In this document: positions 1-8,951 of the stretch, in pieces
Position numbering within the stretch: position 1 is the first letter of the stretch
Layout of the letters: each line of letters begins with the position of its first letter
Source of the DNA: UBA1351 sp963677885
GTDB taxonomy: Bacteria; Bacillota; Clostridia; Lachnospirales; Vallitaleaceae
Reading direction: 5' to 3'
Assembly (NCBI GenBank): GCA_963677885.1
Contig: OY782500.1
Location: forward strand, 434,001 to 498,000
DNA length: 64,000 bases
Notes under the pieces: model-generated
Seen by the model: the letters and a program-made list of their open reading frames with translations, nothing else
The model's database searches: none
Told to the model about the DNA's origin: nothing
Program-made: the position numbers and the translations under genes

Positions 1-3000
1 ATGCACTGCATACTCGACAAAAGTTGTAATCTCTTCTACTGCTGCGGCTCCTTCTAACTCACTGGTCTCAAGTCCTCCCAATGACTCAGTAACAAGCGTA
101 ACTACCTCATCTACACTTTGGTCTTCATCTATTTCCTCATAAGGTAATTCAGGAACTTCTTCTAAAGCCTCAGGCAGATCCTCATCCGTCAATTCTTCTT
201 CTACGATTGGTTCAGGATCTGGCACTGGTGTAGGTGTTGGAGTTGGTGTTGGTGTAGGTGTAGGTGTTGGTGTAGGTGTAGGTGTTGGTGTTGGTGTAAC
301 AACCACAGGATCCTCAACCAAATCAACAAACATTCCTCCAGTCCCCATGTTCAATTCATTCATATCAATGGAATAATACTTGTCAGTATCCAAAAGTCCA
401 TCTTCAAATACAAGCTTATAACCTTTTGGATGTGTCTCATCACCAGGGATCAAGACAATATCATAAGACGTTTGAGATCCTGATGGGAATACAACATCCC
501 CACTAACCATATCCCTTATTATGAACTCATCAACTAAATCTTCTGTTAACAGTTCATTATAAACCCGAATGATATGACCCTCTTCTTCTGTCGAGGTAAC
601 ACAGACAGTATTATATTTTTCCAAGTCTCTATTATAAACGTCTTCTCCTGTTCTTCCTGCCACCATACCATCCATGTCAAAATAAGCTGGTGTTTCATTG
701 ACATCATAGGTTGTCCTAATCAGATACTCAGATATAGGATCCTCACCTAATTTAATGATTTCACCACTGCCAACACTTTGGCCCTGATCATCTAGGACAT
801 CGACCACTCGACCTTGGTAATCTATACCTGCCTCTTCAAGCAACTGGATAAAATGGAACTGATATCCACTGGATTCACCGATATAATCGGTATAATAATA
901 TAAACCTTCTAATGTAAAACTAATATAGCTATCATAACTTCTAGAACCTTCTGTGTAGCGAAGGATAAACTCATCTCCGGCTTCAATACCCAAACCAGCA
1001 AGACTAAACACTACGTCATAATTAATAAAACCGGATCCGTCACTGTACATGTCCTCGTGCAATGGATTAGGTAAAACAAGAGGATTTCCCTCTGTACTTC
1101 CATCCCAAGGTATCATTTCAACGGTAATATCATCAATACTTGTAGCCTGTGAATTATTAAACCAATAAGAAAAATAAACATCATTAGATCCCAAGGAGTA
1201 TACATCTTGCCATAAACTACCTTCAAGGGGAACTTCAGCACCGGATCTTAAAACCATGTCAAAAACCTCAGTATCTGCTTTTCCGTCATTCCCGATAATT
1301 AGATTAAATGGTTCAGCACTTGCATAACCCAACTGCCTTAAATCATAGTCTGGCTCAAGAACCACCTCATAAACTCCAGGTTCAAGATCACCTATGGAAA
1401 TGTAATGATCATCACTGCTACTAATTGTATTACCGACATGATTGCCGTTAGTATCAAGAACTTCCAGGAATACATCCTCCGTATCAACAGGAACACCTGC
1501 CTGACTATATATATACGCTCTAGCTTGTACCGCTTGGTCTTTAAAATCAATCGGAGCCCCAACAAGTCCACCACCAGCAATTTCTACTGTTCTCATAGGA
1601 GGAATTGTATTGCCATAGCTACTAGTATGTAAATAATAGATTTCTTCCTTATCCTCAAGATAAATACTTCCATCACCGGCTTTGGTCATAATCTGTCCAT
1701 ACCATTCCCACTGACCGGAAAGATCATTGGAATAATCAAGATATATTGGCCAACAGGATTTAGGATTGTTCTTGATATCTCTAGCTTGACCGACATAAAC
1801 GCCTTCAGTTAATGGCACATCAATATGATCAATTAAATTACCATCCACGTCATAGGCCATGCCATTGGATACTGTGAACTCAAAAATCTCTGACGGACCA
1901 TAAGTATCATATCCATAAGAAGCTACTCTAATCGCGTAGTCGCCATCAGAAGCCTCTTTAAAAATCACTTGATTATTAGCATAATCATACAACACATTTC
2001 CAGGATAGGGACTTGAGACGATGTATGGTTCAATAGTGGACACCCCAAACCTAGATGTTGGATCAAGAACATTAAGCCTTAGAACCTCAGACGCATTTTG
2101 ACTGACATAAACACTAAAGGAATGTGTACTTCCATTTGTCAGAGAAATCTCAGCTCTATAGTAACTGCCATTATCAACCGAGTCTCGTGGAATGCTAATA
2201 TTCAAACCACCTGGCATATCACCAGTTGAAGCAAACTCACTAAGTCCATAATTAGGATATGAGGAACTTGGGAAATATTGAATAGCATGATTATCTTCAT
2301 CTAAGAGCCTAACATTCCCAATATCACCCATCCCAATATAATCACCAATAAGTTTAATATTTATACTGGAATTAGATACTGAATGAGAAATAATAAAAGG
2401 ACTCCAACTTGCTGTTGTTTCGAACCTTGTAGCACCAATTTCTCTTGGAACAGTATGATCAATACTGAATGAATAAGGAACTTTTCCTGCTTCAACATCA
2501 GTAACCATCATTTTATCCCAGCTACTCTCTATATCAACAACATAACCATTTCCAATTTCATCTCCGGCTTGGTCATATACATGAACGTCGCCACTAACAT
2601 CCCACCAGGTATCAAAACCTATCTCGTGGAAATATCGATTTCCATTTCGACCGATTAATCGGCAATACTCAATCTGTTGTAGATCGCTGGTTTCATAATA
2701 AACGTCAACAGATTCCAAGCTACTTGATCCTAAATCTGTTATCCTTATTCTCGCCTCTTCACCAGGACTAAAAACATAACCATCTAAATCGAAGTAGCCA
2801 CTAAGCCTGGAAGAATCACCCCAATAGGCATCAAACCAAGGTGAAGATGATGTACTAGCTTCTAATTCAATAGGATCACCATATGCAGATCCTTCCCAAG
2901 GAAGAAGATCTACTTGGATTTCATCTGCATTAGCAGCCTCAACATTCAATAGATCTACATTGATGTAGACGTTATCTTCATGAAGCCTGAAAAAATCTCC

Positions 3001-5076
3001 GTATTGTTGATCAAGAATCAAGCCGTAGTCTCCTTGATTTCTAAAGGTCAGATCAATCACTGATGGGCTGGCTATTCCATTTTCATCCACAACTATTTCA
3101 ATTTTTTCTGACCGCATGTAGCCCTGTTCAATTAAGGCTATACCAGGTTTTACTGAAACTGTATATCTTCCTTCATCCAATAGTCCCAAGGAATAATGAC
3201 TGCCGGTTTGATCCAACAAACGATAAGATTCACCTGCGCTATCCCCAAAACTATCTTCTACGTAGATACTAAAGTCATATGAATCCAACACTTGCCCAGG
3301 AGCTTTATAGATTTTACCTGTAACTTGGGCAGGCTTCATGTGGATATCTCCACTATTTACAATTTGACCACTTTCTATTTCCACAATAATCGAATCAGAA
3401 AATTGATTATAAATATTTCCATTTACTTCATAAAATCCATCATTTGGAGCTAAATATATATCGCCATTTGTCTTAGATGAAGCGTTCTGATAAAAGCTTC
3501 GATTTCCAGACTCACTTTGCAATTCATAGATACTTAATTGATTACTACCAACTGTACTTCCATTTACATCGTAAAGCTTACCAACATAAAGTCCATCTGT
3601 TAATAGCAAATCAGTGCTGGATCCCAAAGCATTGCTGTTATTATCGTACGCAAGGCCTCCCACAACATTAATATTTACTCTATCACTGCCACCATATGTA
3701 TCATCTCCATATGAATATGCATAAAACTCATAGAGACCGTCTTCAGAAATATCAACTTCAATAATACCATCTGATGTATGACCGCCACTCGCCCAACTCC
3801 CTGAAACAAAATCCATTTCAAATTGAGAGTCCTCAATAATAGTACTACCGGTCGGATCCATAACCCTAATAGTAAAAATTGTCTCTTCAGGTATTAGAAT
3901 ATCCTGGGACATATGACCATCTATAAAATTTGTTGTCTCAACATAATGATTATCAGAACCGAAACCAATGAGGTTTGAATATGATGTTAACATATAACCT
4001 CCTTGTGGCGTATCCCAAAACTCAAAACTATAAGTACCGTCTTCAATTAATACAAAATTATCAAAATCAAACCCAACATAAATCTGATCTGCACTATCAG
4101 CAGGACTGCCTTGATAATCGTAAACATTACCACTTATTTCATAAGCCTGTAAAGATACATCCATTGTAAAATCACCACTACTCAAATCCAAGGGGAAGAT
4201 ACCACTGTCCATCAAACAATAAGCCAGGTCTAATGAATATAAATTCGCTGAATAAGCTCTTTCTTCTAGACTCACACCTATTTCATCTGCAAAATCATAA
4301 TACCCTGTATCAGACAGCTCATAGGTTCCAACCAGAGAACCATCACCATTTTCAAAAACATCGATATATAAGCCATTAATCTCATTCCCACTTACATATC
4401 TACTATTAGGCAATACCGCCTGAACAATATACTCTGGATTAGAAGCTGGAATCACTTCATTAATACTAATATTATCAATAAAGATATCGCAAGACGTATT
4501 TTGATTTCCAGTGTCAATGACGATACATGGACTTGCTCCAAATGGTGACCAGCTATCATTAGGATCCTGTACACCATATGAATCATAAGAACTTATAAAA
4601 TTTCCATTGACATAAACTTCTGTATGTTGATTCACAAAATCCACTAGAAGGCTATATTCATTCCAGACATTTTCTCCATGATTAGTCAATCCATAACCTG
4701 TATACAGGCTTCCGTTTCCAATTTTTATTGAACCGGTAGTTAATGCTGATGCCTGAAAAGACACTTCAACAGCATCAGGCATAGCAGGAAAATCCAGACG
4801 GGCAACACTTGACCAATTTGTGCTTCCCTCAAGAACAAAATACTTGTCTCCATCGATCTCTTCGACACGTTGAAGACCATCGCCCTCACCGTTATAGACT
4901 ATTTGCCAGCCTGATGGTAGACTTCCTATCGTCTCATCCTCAAAATTCTCGAAATAAACACTACCTCCTGATTGAGCATCCCCAGGTGATGGTGTTAGTG
5001 TCGCTGCCACAATTGAATTCATCATCAATGCCAGCAGCATAACAGCAGCTAGTAACCTCTTAGCAACCCTTTTCAT
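1..5076 (-). CDS. Large secreted multi-domain surface protein, 3' end off the window
   Basis: The reading frame is open from an ATG at 5076 (upstream GGAGAG, 4-nt spacing) to base 1, giving about 1,692 codons without a stop. The start MKRVAKRLLAAVMLLALMM is a signal peptide. Next comes a concanavalin/LamG-like stretch (about residues 35-200: FENFEDETIGSLPSGW, and later a VYVNGNFISSYD motif). Several beta-sandwich or carboxypeptidase-regulatory-like modules follow, part of which is duplicated. After a (TP)12 linker, the last visible residues (VEEITTFVEYAV) match the stalk region of the SLH proteins at 14567-21629, so a C-terminal SLH anchor beyond the edge is likely but not visible. It probably works as a cell-surface adhesin or glycan-binding protein (inference). 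No catalytic motif was recognised. Confidence 0.85.
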   Translation of the reverse strand, partial: MKRVAKRLLAAVMLLALMMNSIVAATLTPSPGDAQSGGSVYFENFEDETIGSLPSGWQIVYNGEGDGLQRVEEIDGDKYFVLEGSTNWSSVARLDFPAMPDAVEVSFQASALTTGSIKIGNGSLYTGYGLTNHGENVWNEYSLLVDFVNQHTEVYVNGNFISSYDSYGVQDPNDSWSPFGASPCIVIDTGNQNTSCDIFIDNISINEVIPASNPEYIVQAVLPNSRYVSGNEINGLYIDVFENGDGSLVGTYELSDTGYYDFADEIGVSLEERAYSANLYSLDLAYCLMDSGIFPLDLSSGDFTMDVSLQAYEISGNVYDYQGSPADSADQIYVGFDFDNFVLIEDGTYSFEFWDTPQGGYMLTSYSNLIGFGSDNHYVETTNFIDGHMSQDILIPEETIFTIRVMDPTGSTIIEDSQFEMDFVSGSWASGGHTSDGIIEVDISEDGLYEFYAYSYGDDTYGGSDRVNINVVGGLAYDNNSNALGSSTDLLLTDGLYVGKLYDVNGSTVGSNQLSIYELQSESGNRSFYQNASSKTNGDIYLAPNDGFYEVNGNIYNQFSDSIIVEIESGQIVNSGDIHMKPAQVTGKIYKAPGQVLDSYDFSIYVEDSFGDSAGESYRLLDQTGSHYSLGLLDEGRYTVSVKPGIALIEQGYMRSEKIEIVVDENGIASPSVIDLTFRNQGDYGLILDQQYGDFFRLHEDNVYINVDLLNVEAANADEIQVDLLPWEGSAYGDPIELEASTSSSPWFDAYWGDSSRLSGYFDLDGYVFSPGEEARIRITDLGSSSLESVDVYYETSDLQQIEYCRLIGRNGNRYFHEIGFDTWWDVSGDVHVYDQAGDEIGNGYVVDIESSWDKMMVTDVEAGKVPYSFSIDHTVPREIGATRFETTASWSPFIISHSVSNSSINIKLIGDYIGMGDIGNVRLLDEDNHAIQYFPSSSYPNYGLSEFASTGDMPGGLNISIPRDSVDNGSYYRAEISLTNGSTHSFSVYVSQNASEVLRLNVLDPTSRFGVSTIEPYIVSSPYPGNVLYDYANNQVIFKEASDGDYAIRVASYGYDTYGPSEIFEFTVSNGMAYDVDGNLIDHIDVPLTEGVYVGQARDIKNNPKSCWPIYLDYSNDLSGQWEWYGQIMTKAGDGSIYLEDKEEIYYLHTSSYGNTIPPMRTVEIAGGGLVGAPIDFKDQAVQARAYIYSQAGVPVDTEDVFLEVLDTNGNHVGNTISSSDDHYISIGDLEPGVYEVVLEPDYDLRQLGYASAEPFNLIIGNDGKADTEVFDMVLRSGAEVPLEGSLWQDVYSLGSNDVYFSYWFNNSQATSIDDITVEMIPWDGSTEGNPLVLPNPLHEDMYSDGSGFINYDVVFSLAGLGIEAGDEFILRYTEGSRSYDSYISFTLEGLYYYTDYIGESSGYQFHFIQLLEEAGIDYQGRVVDVLDDQGQSVGSGEIIKLGEDPISEYLIRTTYDVNETPAYFDMDGMVAGRTGEDVYNRDLEKYNTVCVTSTEEEGHIIRVYNELLTEDLVDEFIIRDMVSGDVVFPSGSQTSYDIVLIPGDETHPKGYKLVFEDGLLDTDKYYSIDMNELNMGTGGMFVDLVEDPVVVTPTPTPTPTPTPTPTPTPTPTPTPVPDPEPIVEEELTDEDLPEALEEVPELPYEEIDEDQSVDEVVTLVTESLGGLETSELEGAAAVEEITTFVEYAVH
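226..297 (-). repeat. (Thr-Pro)12 linker repeat
   Basis: Twelve consecutive ACN-CCN codon pairs encode TPTPTP. The third bases vary (ACACCA, ACACCT, ACTCCA), so this is a coding repeat and not a pure DNA microsatellite. It separates the beta-rich ectodomain from an acidic helical segment. Proline-threonine linkers of this kind usually form a rigid, often glycosylated, spacer across the cell wall. Confidence 0.9.
1077..1925 (-). repeat. Internal duplication of the large surface protein, copy B
   Basis: About 280 codons from SYGYDTYGPSEIFEF to EMIPWDGSTEGNPL. They match copy A in order: DTYGPSE versus DTYGGSD, LTEGVYVGQARD versus LTDGLYVGKLYD, and IPWDGSTEGNPL versus LPWEGSAYGDPI. Boundaries are approximate and read by eye. 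Confidence 0.65.
2867..3720 (-). repeat. Internal duplication of the large surface protein, copy A
   Basis: The partner of the copy at 1077-1925, offset by about 1.8 kb. It runs from YSYGDDTYGGSDRVNI to QVDLLPWEGSAYGDPIEL. Similarity is at protein level only, which points to an old duplication. Confidence 0.65.
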
Positions 5077-5152
5077 TAGTCTCTCCTTTACTCTCCTCGT
5101 TTTTTGCGCACTTGAATAAACCAAATCATCTTTGATTTTCATCATATATGTT

Positions 5153-5181
5153 TTATACATACTCCAGAGAAGTATGTATAA
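5153..5181 (-). promoter_or_regulatory. Perfect 11-bp inverted repeat in the leader of the large surface gene
   Basis: On the + strand, TTATACATACT (5153-5163) and AGTATGTATAA (5171-5181) are exact reverse complements separated by 7 nt. The element lies about 80 nt upstream of the ATG at 5076. It could be an operator or an mRNA leader hairpin. It is not followed by a T-run on the gene strand, so it does not look like a terminator. Confidence 0.55.
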
Positions 5182-5283
5182 CACCTATTTAATTGTATTT
5201 CGTCGTGACTCTCATCCTTGTGACTCATTAACACACAATAGTCATCTTTATATATAAGACTATAGTACTATCTTTATTAATCT

Positions 5284-5312
5284 ATCTTATCAAAGCCAAC
5301 CCTTGAATTCAA
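5284..5312 (-). promoter_or_regulatory. Candidate promoter for the large surface gene
   Basis: On the minus strand TTGAAT, a 17-nt spacer and TAAGAT. Several overlapping hexamers in this AT-rich stretch would also fit, such as TTGATA-17-TAGTAC slightly downstream. The 300-nt gap 5077-5376 holds only this region and the inverted repeat. No small gene was seen in it. Confidence 0.35.
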
Positions 5313-5376
5313 GAAAAATTACAAATTTATTCATATTTCGTTCATATTTACCAAGAAATACTTTTCTTTTTGTCAA

Positions 5377-8151
5377 TTAGTAACCATCTGTAAAAGCTTC
5401 CTCTGAAACATTGTAGTACTTCCTGCCTTCAGAGGTCTCCAATTTAACCACATACCCCTTGGCACCAGCAACCTCGCAGTCATTTACAAGATAAGATTTC
5501 CATTGACTTCCGTCTAACTTCATTGAATGCAACTGAAAGCCAAATGCATAATAAACCAAGCCAACAGACTCATCAACATAGAAGGAATGACCTTCTTTTC
5601 TTCCAGATTCAGTCCCGGTATCAATTGGCGAAATATAGCTGAATGTCTTTTCTTTAAGATTTATCTTCATAATAGGTCCATCGGTATAAATTCCGGCTCT
5701 TTTTATAGCATAAAGAGATTCTCTATCCTTTGATACTTGATAAGACGAGATAGGAAAATCTACAAGTAACTTATAAGAACTGTCACCCTCAATACGATAA
5801 AACAATTCATGGGTAGAATGATTGAGCTCATACTCATAAACTAAATAATAGGGGATCAATTCAAAATCATCATAGTCCTCTAAATCCCCGTTTGAGTGAC
5901 CGTCTAATTCCAAGGCCACAAGCTTTCTCAATGGGATTAGGAAACTATAATCCTTAATAGGCACCTGAGACATATCAAGATACTCAAGTAATGTGAAGTT
6001 TCTTATACAGTCATATTCGGTAATATTATTGATACCTACATTAAGCACTCTAAGGTTTGTAAGATGGCTAACTGGTTCTAAACTGGTAACATCTCCTCTC
6101 TCAAGGTGCAATTCCTTCAAGTTAACAAAATACTGTCCGATTTGTCTTACCATAGCGTCATTAGCACTATTTGTACAAAAGTACTCTAACATACTTGATT
6201 GGCCAATTGGACTCAGATCAAATGCTTTAAAATTATCACCAATATCAAACTCTTTCAATGTAGTAATTCCGGTCAGCGGTTCCAAAGACTCGATATCATT
6301 AACTCCTAAATGCACCACTTCAAGTTTTTCACAATACTGAAGTCCTTCTAAGGACCTTATTTCAATCTTTGTATCATTGTTTCTTTCATCATTGAGTCGT
6401 CTCATATCCCTCAGGTCACTTTTCATAATGTCACCTTCAGGCTTATTTAAGTTCATTCTTATGACTTCTTCAAGGCCTTGGTCAGGAATATTTATAGCCT
6501 CGTCAACAAAAAGCTCTACCTCTTCCATTATTACCGAATCACTTTCATCAACAATTACATCACCTGAGTTTTTTGTAGTCTCATCAACATCAATATCATT
6601 CTGGCTACTAATATCCTGACTTCCACTATTCTGGCTGCTATCACCCATACTTGCAGTTTCTTGACTTGAATTGCTCTGACTTACATTATCTTGATTTGAA
6701 AGATTCTGGTTCATGTCGTCCTGACTTGTATTAACTTGACTCTCATTCACCAAAGCCTCATTATTCTCATCTGCACTTATAGGACTATTATTTGTATCTT
6801 CACTACTTAACTTCTCTAGATCTTCATCATCTGTCATACCACTGGCAGAACTGTTGGACTCACTATCTAATGCTGCAGAATTATTTTCACCACGAGAATC
6901 ACTTGCTTCTTCTTGGTCGGCTGCAACTACGAGTTGCTCCTCCTGACCACCCTGAGAACTTTCATCAGCTTGAAAATCCCTATCTTCTTTGGCAAAAGGA
7001 TTAAAGATAACAAGCGCACTAATAATTATGATTGCAGCTGCACCTGATACAACTTTCCAATATTTAAAGAGAAACGTCTTCTTCTTCTCCTGACTGTCCT
7101 CTTCCTTATTCTTCTTTTTGTTTCCCATTTCACTATTACCACTGCCCAATGGTTGGTCAAAGCTACTGAGAAGTACAGTCTCATCGGTCTCATTAAGCAA
7201 ATTCAACAGTTCATCCATGGAAGGAATTCTTTTCTTATAATCAATCTCCATTCCCTTCATAATGACTGAAGCGCTATAATAGGAAATATCATCGCATAAA
7301 TCTTTTAAGTCAGAAACCTCGTCACCCAACATCCGGTCCATAGAATTTTGAGGCTTGACTCCAGTTAACATCCAGTAAATCGTCGCACTTACTGCATAAA
7401 CATCGGTCCAAGGGCCTTGATTTCCCTTAGAGGAATATTGCTCAATAGGTGCAAAACCGGGCTTTAGAATTATTGACAGACTCTGACTTTCATCAGTAAT
7501 CACGTACCTTGCTGCACCAAAATCCAATAATTTCACTTGATTACTACGGGTAATATATATATTGTCAGGGCTAATATCGCGATGAATCAAGTTCTCCTTA
7601 TGAACTTTTGCCAACGATCTCATTACAGTGTTCATAATCTGCAAGGTCTTGTCAAAACTTAATTTTCCGCCGTTCTTACTTACATATTCATCCAGTGTAA
7701 TACCGTTAACATAATGCATAATAATATAAACAGTATTATTTAACTCCAGAACATCCTGAACAGATACGATACCTGGCTCATGATTAAATTTAGCTATAAC
7801 CCTTGCTTCTTCCATAAACTTATCCATATGATGTTCAAACTGCTGTTTAGTCTCCATTGAATGAGGTTGTATGGTTTGAGTTGTCGCTTCCCGAAGAGCC
7901 AGCGATTTAGGCAGATACTCCTTTATAGCCACAGAACATTCAAGTCTAGTATCAAAAGCAAGATATGTAATCCCAAAACCACCACTGCCTAATACTTTAG
8001 CGATGATATAACGGCCGTCCAACTCTGTCCCAAGCGGAAGAGCATTTAGGGGAGACATGTATTTCTCCCTGTCAAAACCACAATATGGGCATACATCTGC
8101 TATACCGATATCACTCAAACAACCATAACACATTGATTTCTTGTCCATCAT
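5377..8151 (-). CDS. Zinc-ribbon transmembrane Ser/Thr protein kinase with leucine-rich-repeat ectodomain
   Basis: Hanks-type kinase. A zinc ribbon (C8, C11, C21, C24; CYGC...CPYC) precedes the kinase domain at about 45-315: glycine loop GSGGFG 55-60, catalytic lysine in VAIKEYLP (K77), HRD 190-192 with N197, and DFG 210-212. The activation segment reads GFAPIEQY in place of a standard APE. A DETVLL motif (T325) follows the kinase. One TM segment lies at about 365-386, then a Ser/Asn/Gln/acidic linker to about 555, internalin-like leucine-rich repeats (SLEGLQYCEKLEVVHLGVN...) and a beta-rich C-terminus. The topology is cytoplasmic kinase and external sensor. Two in-frame ATGs follow AAGGGG: the second (8148) has the better 6-nt spacing. 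It is the last gene of the kinase-PP2C-kinase unit. Confidence 0.93.
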   Translation of the reverse strand: MMDKKSMCYGCLSDIGIADVCPYCGFDREKYMSPLNALPLGTELDGRYIIAKVLGSGGFGITYLAFDTRLECSVAIKEYLPKSLALREATTQTIQPHSMETKQQFEHHMDKFMEEARVIAKFNHEPGIVSVQDVLELNNTVYIIMHYVNGITLDEYVSKNGGKLSFDKTLQIMNTVMRSLAKVHKENLIHRDISPDNIYITRSNQVKLLDFGAARYVITDESQSLSIILKPGFAPIEQYSSKGNQGPWTDVYAVSATIYWMLTGVKPQNSMDRMLGDEVSDLKDLCDDISYYSASVIMKGMEIDYKKRIPSMDELLNLLNETDETVLLSSFDQPLGSGNSEMGNKKKNKEEDSQEKKKTFLFKYWKVVSGAAAIIIISALVIFNPFAKEDRDFQADESSQGGQEEQLVVAADQEEASDSRGENNSAALDSESNSSASGMTDDEDLEKLSSEDTNNSPISADENNEALVNESQVNTSQDDMNQNLSNQDNVSQSNSSQETASMGDSSQNSGSQDISSQNDIDVDETTKNSGDVIVDESDSVIMEEVELFVDEAINIPDQGLEEVIRMNLNKPEGDIMKSDLRDMRRLNDERNNDTKIEIRSLEGLQYCEKLEVVHLGVNDIESLEPLTGITTLKEFDIGDNFKAFDLSPIGQSSMLEYFCTNSANDAMVRQIGQYFVNLKELHLERGDVTSLEPVSHLTNLRVLNVGINNITEYDCIRNFTLLEYLDMSQVPIKDYSFLIPLRKLVALELDGHSNGDLEDYDDFELIPYYLVYEYELNHSTHELFYRIEGDSSYKLLVDFPISSYQVSKDRESLYAIKRAGIYTDGPIMKINLKEKTFSYISPIDTGTESGRKEGHSFYVDESVGLVYYAFGFQLHSMKLDGSQWKSYLVNDCEVAGAKGYVVKLETSEGRKYYNVSEEAFTDGY

Positions 8152-8201
8152 GATCCCCTTTTCATTCCTCTAGAAACATTACTTCATTGCCGTTATCTTC
8201 A

Positions 8202-8921
8202 TCAAAATCCAATGATTATCCCACTATAATTGTCATCAAAATATTCGCTGTTTCGTATAATTTCATTTATTTTATTAATCTTCTTATCCTGATTTCGCCA
8301 TCCTGCCACTATTTTACCCAATTCATCAACAGAAATATTTTCCCAAAACCCATCGGTACACAAAACGCCATGGGTAATCTTATTATTTTTACGGCTAAAG
8401 CTTGCCAAATCATATTTGACTGTGTCCCACTCCATCCCCATGGCACGTAAAAGCCTGTTTCTATCTGGATGATGAAGCTTCTCCTCAGTACTTATTTGAC
8501 CACTTTCATATAAAGCCTCCACTACACTATGGTCTTTTGTTTGATAAACAAGTTTCCTTTTATTAAAAAGCATGATTCTCGAATCACCAACATGGCCAAG
8601 TATAATCTGATCTCCATCAGCAAGAATAACTGTAATAGTTGTCATCATTGTACTCAATTCCGGTTTCTCTTCTTTAGCCACCATAAGAGATTCTTGAGCA
8701 TCAAGTATAAGCTTTCCCAGATTAGTTTCTGAAACGATAGGATTTGTCTTAAAGCCCTTTACCACTTCCTCACAGACTAACTGAGAAGCAACCTCTCCAC
8801 AGTCATGTCCTCCTAAGCCATCACAAACAACACCACAGAACTTATCCTTTACTTCTATATACATAACTGAATCTTCATTGTTGACCCTTCTACCCTTATC
8901 AGTTATTTCCAATATTTTCAT
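8202..8921 (-). CDS. PP2C-family Ser/Thr protein phosphatase
   Basis: A 239-residue soluble PPM phosphatase of normal single-domain length. The metal-binding and catalytic motifs are all visible: NNEDS near residue 15, CDGLGGHDCGE (about 33-43), GHVGDSRI, CTDGFWENIS and a late DDNYSGI. Start ATG 8921 follows GGAGG. It sits between two zinc-ribbon kinases with gaps of about 50 and 30 nt. It is therefore expected to dephosphorylate those kinases and their shared substrates in the cytoplasm (inference from context; kinase-PP2C pairing is common in Firmicutes, as with PrkC/PrpC). Confidence 0.95.
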   Translation of the reverse strand: MKILEITDKGRRVNNEDSVMYIEVKDKFCGVVCDGLGGHDCGEVASQLVCEEVVKGFKTNPIVSETNLGKLILDAQESLMVAKEEKPELSTMMTTITVILADGDQIILGHVGDSRIMLFNKRKLVYQTKDHSVVEALYESGQISTEEKLHHPDRNRLLRAMGMEWDTVKYDLASFSRKNNKITHGVLCTDGFWENISVDELGKIVAGWRNQDKKINKINEIIRNSEYFDDNYSGIIIGF

Positions 8922-8951
8922 TAACTACCTCCACAATTGCTGATAAATCTC

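Noticed and set aside
226..297. Possible microsatellite or CRISPR-like repeat
   Set aside because: It is an in-frame coding repeat (Thr-Pro)12 with varied third bases and no spacers.
5993..6340. Plus-strand reading frame of 115 codons opposite the first kinase gene
   Set aside because: No ribosome site and no recognisable product. It mirrors the leucine-rich-repeat coding part of a well-supported minus-strand gene, as do all other plus-strand frames in the window.
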